NCBI GenBank assembly: GCA_904501855.1
Contig: CAJGCI010000082.1
Location: 1-8,010 of the forward strand
Direction: 5' to 3'
Length of the DNA stretch: 8,010 bases
Origin: Oscillospiraceae bacterium
GTDB taxonomy: Bacteria; Bacillota; Clostridia; Oscillospirales; Oscillospiraceae
Shown here: positions 6,787 to 8,010 of the stretch, piece by piece
How the letters are laid out: the number at the start of each line of letters is the position of its first letter
How positions within the stretch are numbered: position 1 is the stretch's first letter
Made by a program: the position numbers and the translations under genes
Notes under the pieces: model-generated
What the model saw: the letters and a program-made list of their open reading frames with translations, nothing else
The model's database searches: none
Told to the model about the DNA's origin: nothing

Positions 6787-6820
6787 AAAAAAGAAGATCA
6801 CTTTTGTGATCTTCTTTTTT
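6787..6820. terminator. Bidirectional terminator between convergent genes
   Basis: Arms 6787-6801 and 6806-6820 form a perfect 15-bp stem with a TTTT loop. The stem starts with six A and ends with six T, so each strand yields a hairpin followed by U residues. It lies 16 bases past the DUF2207 stop and overlaps by two bases the stop codon of the leftward gene (6819-6821), so it can end both transcripts. Confidence 0.92.
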
Positions 6821-8010
6821 ATTTAACCAGATATACGTGGTAGTGATTGACGCCCAGAGCCTGAGCCGTAGCGTGATCATCCACATAGATATCGATGCGG
6901 TTTCCTTTAATGGCTCCGCCGCAGTCCTCCGCCGTGAACACGTGACCGTTAATGATCACTTTTGTTCCGTAGGGGATCACTCGCGGATCCACCGCGATGG
7001 TCTCACCCTGTACCACCGGTGCGCCGGTAGCGGTGATTCCAGTTTCCACGTCACAGCAGATCTCGCAGGCACAGTAGTAGGTGATCTTGAACTCACCCAG
7101 ATCCTGTCCGTACATATCTTCCGTGGCGTTCTGTTCATTGATATCTGCCGAGAACTCATCCACGTCCTTCAGCACTCTCGTGGCCCATACCGCGTTGGCA
7201 TAATTCACCGATCCGCGGATGATGCCCGTGGCGCTTGAGTGGGCTTCAATGGTCTGTCCGTCTCCGGCGTACATCACCACGTGATAGATGTATCCGTTCC
7301 GGGCATAGAAGATCAGATCGCCGGGCTTTGCATCGCCCACCGGGATCTTCGCTCCCACTTCCGCCTGATCTTCCGCCACACGTGGCAGGAAGTATCCGTA
7401 GTTGGCGTAGATGGCCTGTACGAATCCTGAACAGTCCGCACCGTTTTCCAGACTGGTGCCGCCCCAGACATAGGGGTTTCCTATGTACTGTGCCGCAAAG
7501 TCCAGAATGGACTTTCGAAGCTTGCCCACCGGAACACCGGACTGAATGGAAGTCAGGGTGTAATACACCGCTCTGTTCTCGCTGGGCTTCACCGTGGTCA
7601 CGGCCGTTTCAAAGGTGTCTTCCCCTTTGGTCAGCACCGCTTTCCGCACTCCGCCGGTCTTAATGGACTTCTTCGGTACAAATCCCCGGGCATCCCCGGA
7701 TTCCACATACACCCAGTCGTTGAAACGATCGGTGATGATGTACAGAAGTCCGCCCTTCTTCACACTGCCGATCTCCCGGGCTTCGGGATTTCCCTCCTCC
7801 AGAATGGGGAGGTCTTCCTTCGCCAGTGCGTAGATCTTCGTGCAGACCGTGGGGTTCACGGTGGCTTTCAGGTACGTAAACGCTTCGTTCTCCATGGGAT
7901 CCAATTCCGTTTCTGCCGTCATGGCTACGGATTCGATCCCGGAGTATGCGGTATTTTTGGATTCGGCCAGTTTTCTGGCTTCTTCCTGATACTGTTCCAG
8001 CAGTTCTTCC
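6819..8010 (-). CDS. Secreted peptidoglycan hydrolase with SH3-like, NlpC/P60 and 3D domains, N-terminus cut by window
   Basis: The frame stays open through the right edge (last full codon at 8009-8007), so the Met at 7922 is internal and the real start with its secretion signal lies outside. At least 396 residues are visible. Numbering from that Met: upstream is a Glu/Gln-rich, coil-like stretch; residues about 27-90 resemble a bacterial SH3 cell-wall-binding domain (VKKGGLLYI, DWVYVESGDARGFVP). The NlpC/P60 endopeptidase spans about 134-250, with NPYVWGG (149-155), catalytic Cys164 in DCSGF, His214 in HVVMYAG and a third polar residue His228. The C-terminal 3D domain (about 279-367) opens with a Cys-rich YYCACEICC and keeps the three acidic motif sites VDP (311), AED (333) and RID (344), plus GGAIKG. 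The first activity would cut stem peptides. The 3D fold is related to MltA/RpfB-type lytic enzymes, so one protein may attack both peptide and glycan (inference). No promoter is in view. Confidence 0.92.
   Translation of the reverse strand, partial: EELLEQYQEEARKLAESKNTAYSGIESVAMTAETELDPMENEAFTYLKATVNPTVCTKIYALAKEDLPILEEGNPEAREIGSVKKGGLLYIITDRFNDWVYVESGDARGFVPKKSIKTGGVRKAVLTKGEDTFETAVTTVKPSENRAVYYTLTSIQSGVPVGKLRKSILDFAAQYIGNPYVWGGTSLENGADCSGFVQAIYANYGYFLPRVAEDQAEVGAKIPVGDAKPGDLIFYARNGYIYHVVMYAGDGQTIEAHSSATGIIRGSVNYANAVWATRVLKDVDEFSADINEQNATEDMYGQDLGEFKITYYCACEICCDVETGITATGAPVVQGETIAVDPRVIPYGTKVIINGHVFTAEDCGGAIKGNRIDIYVDDHATAQALGVNHYHVYLVK

Overview
The window looks like a chromosomal piece of a Gram-positive, low-to-mid GC Bacillota genome, most likely a gut-type Clostridia (Lachnospiraceae-like; the family is an inference). 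Support comes from strong AGGAGG-type ribosome binding sites, short intergenic gaps, Rho-independent terminators, a lipobox lipoprotein, a LemA/DUF2207 pair, and a cell-wall enzyme joining NlpC/P60 to a 3D domain. There is no outer-membrane gene. I see no mobile element, CRISPR array, tRNA or rRNA, and no gap over about 95 bases lacks a gene.

Left to right, the first gene is the 3' part of a polyamine ABC-transporter substrate-binding protein (PotD type) with an unusual C-terminal membrane anchor, closed by an intrinsic terminator. Next is an NAD(H) pyrophosphatase of the NudC type, with its zinc ribbon and Nudix box. Three tightly spaced genes of unknown function follow (2000-4229): a cytosolic protein, a lipoprotein and a four-helix membrane protein. 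They end in a strong hairpin.

A near-consensus sigma-A promoter is nested in the 3' half of that hairpin and starts a two-gene unit, lemA plus a DUF2207 membrane protein with a poly-glycine tail. That unit meets, tail to tail, a leftward gene for a secreted peptidoglycan hydrolase (SH3-like, NlpC/P60 and 3D domains). The right edge of the window cuts this gene. A perfect 15-bp hairpin between the two serves both directions.

The window thus holds at least four transcription blocks: polyamine uptake (with potABC presumably to the left), nucleotide housekeeping plus an unknown envelope cassette, the LemA/DUF2207 envelope pair, and a cell-wall hydrolase. Most of it is ordinary core genome. The least explained part is the three-gene cassette, whose products are predicted in the cytosol, on the outer membrane face and in the membrane.
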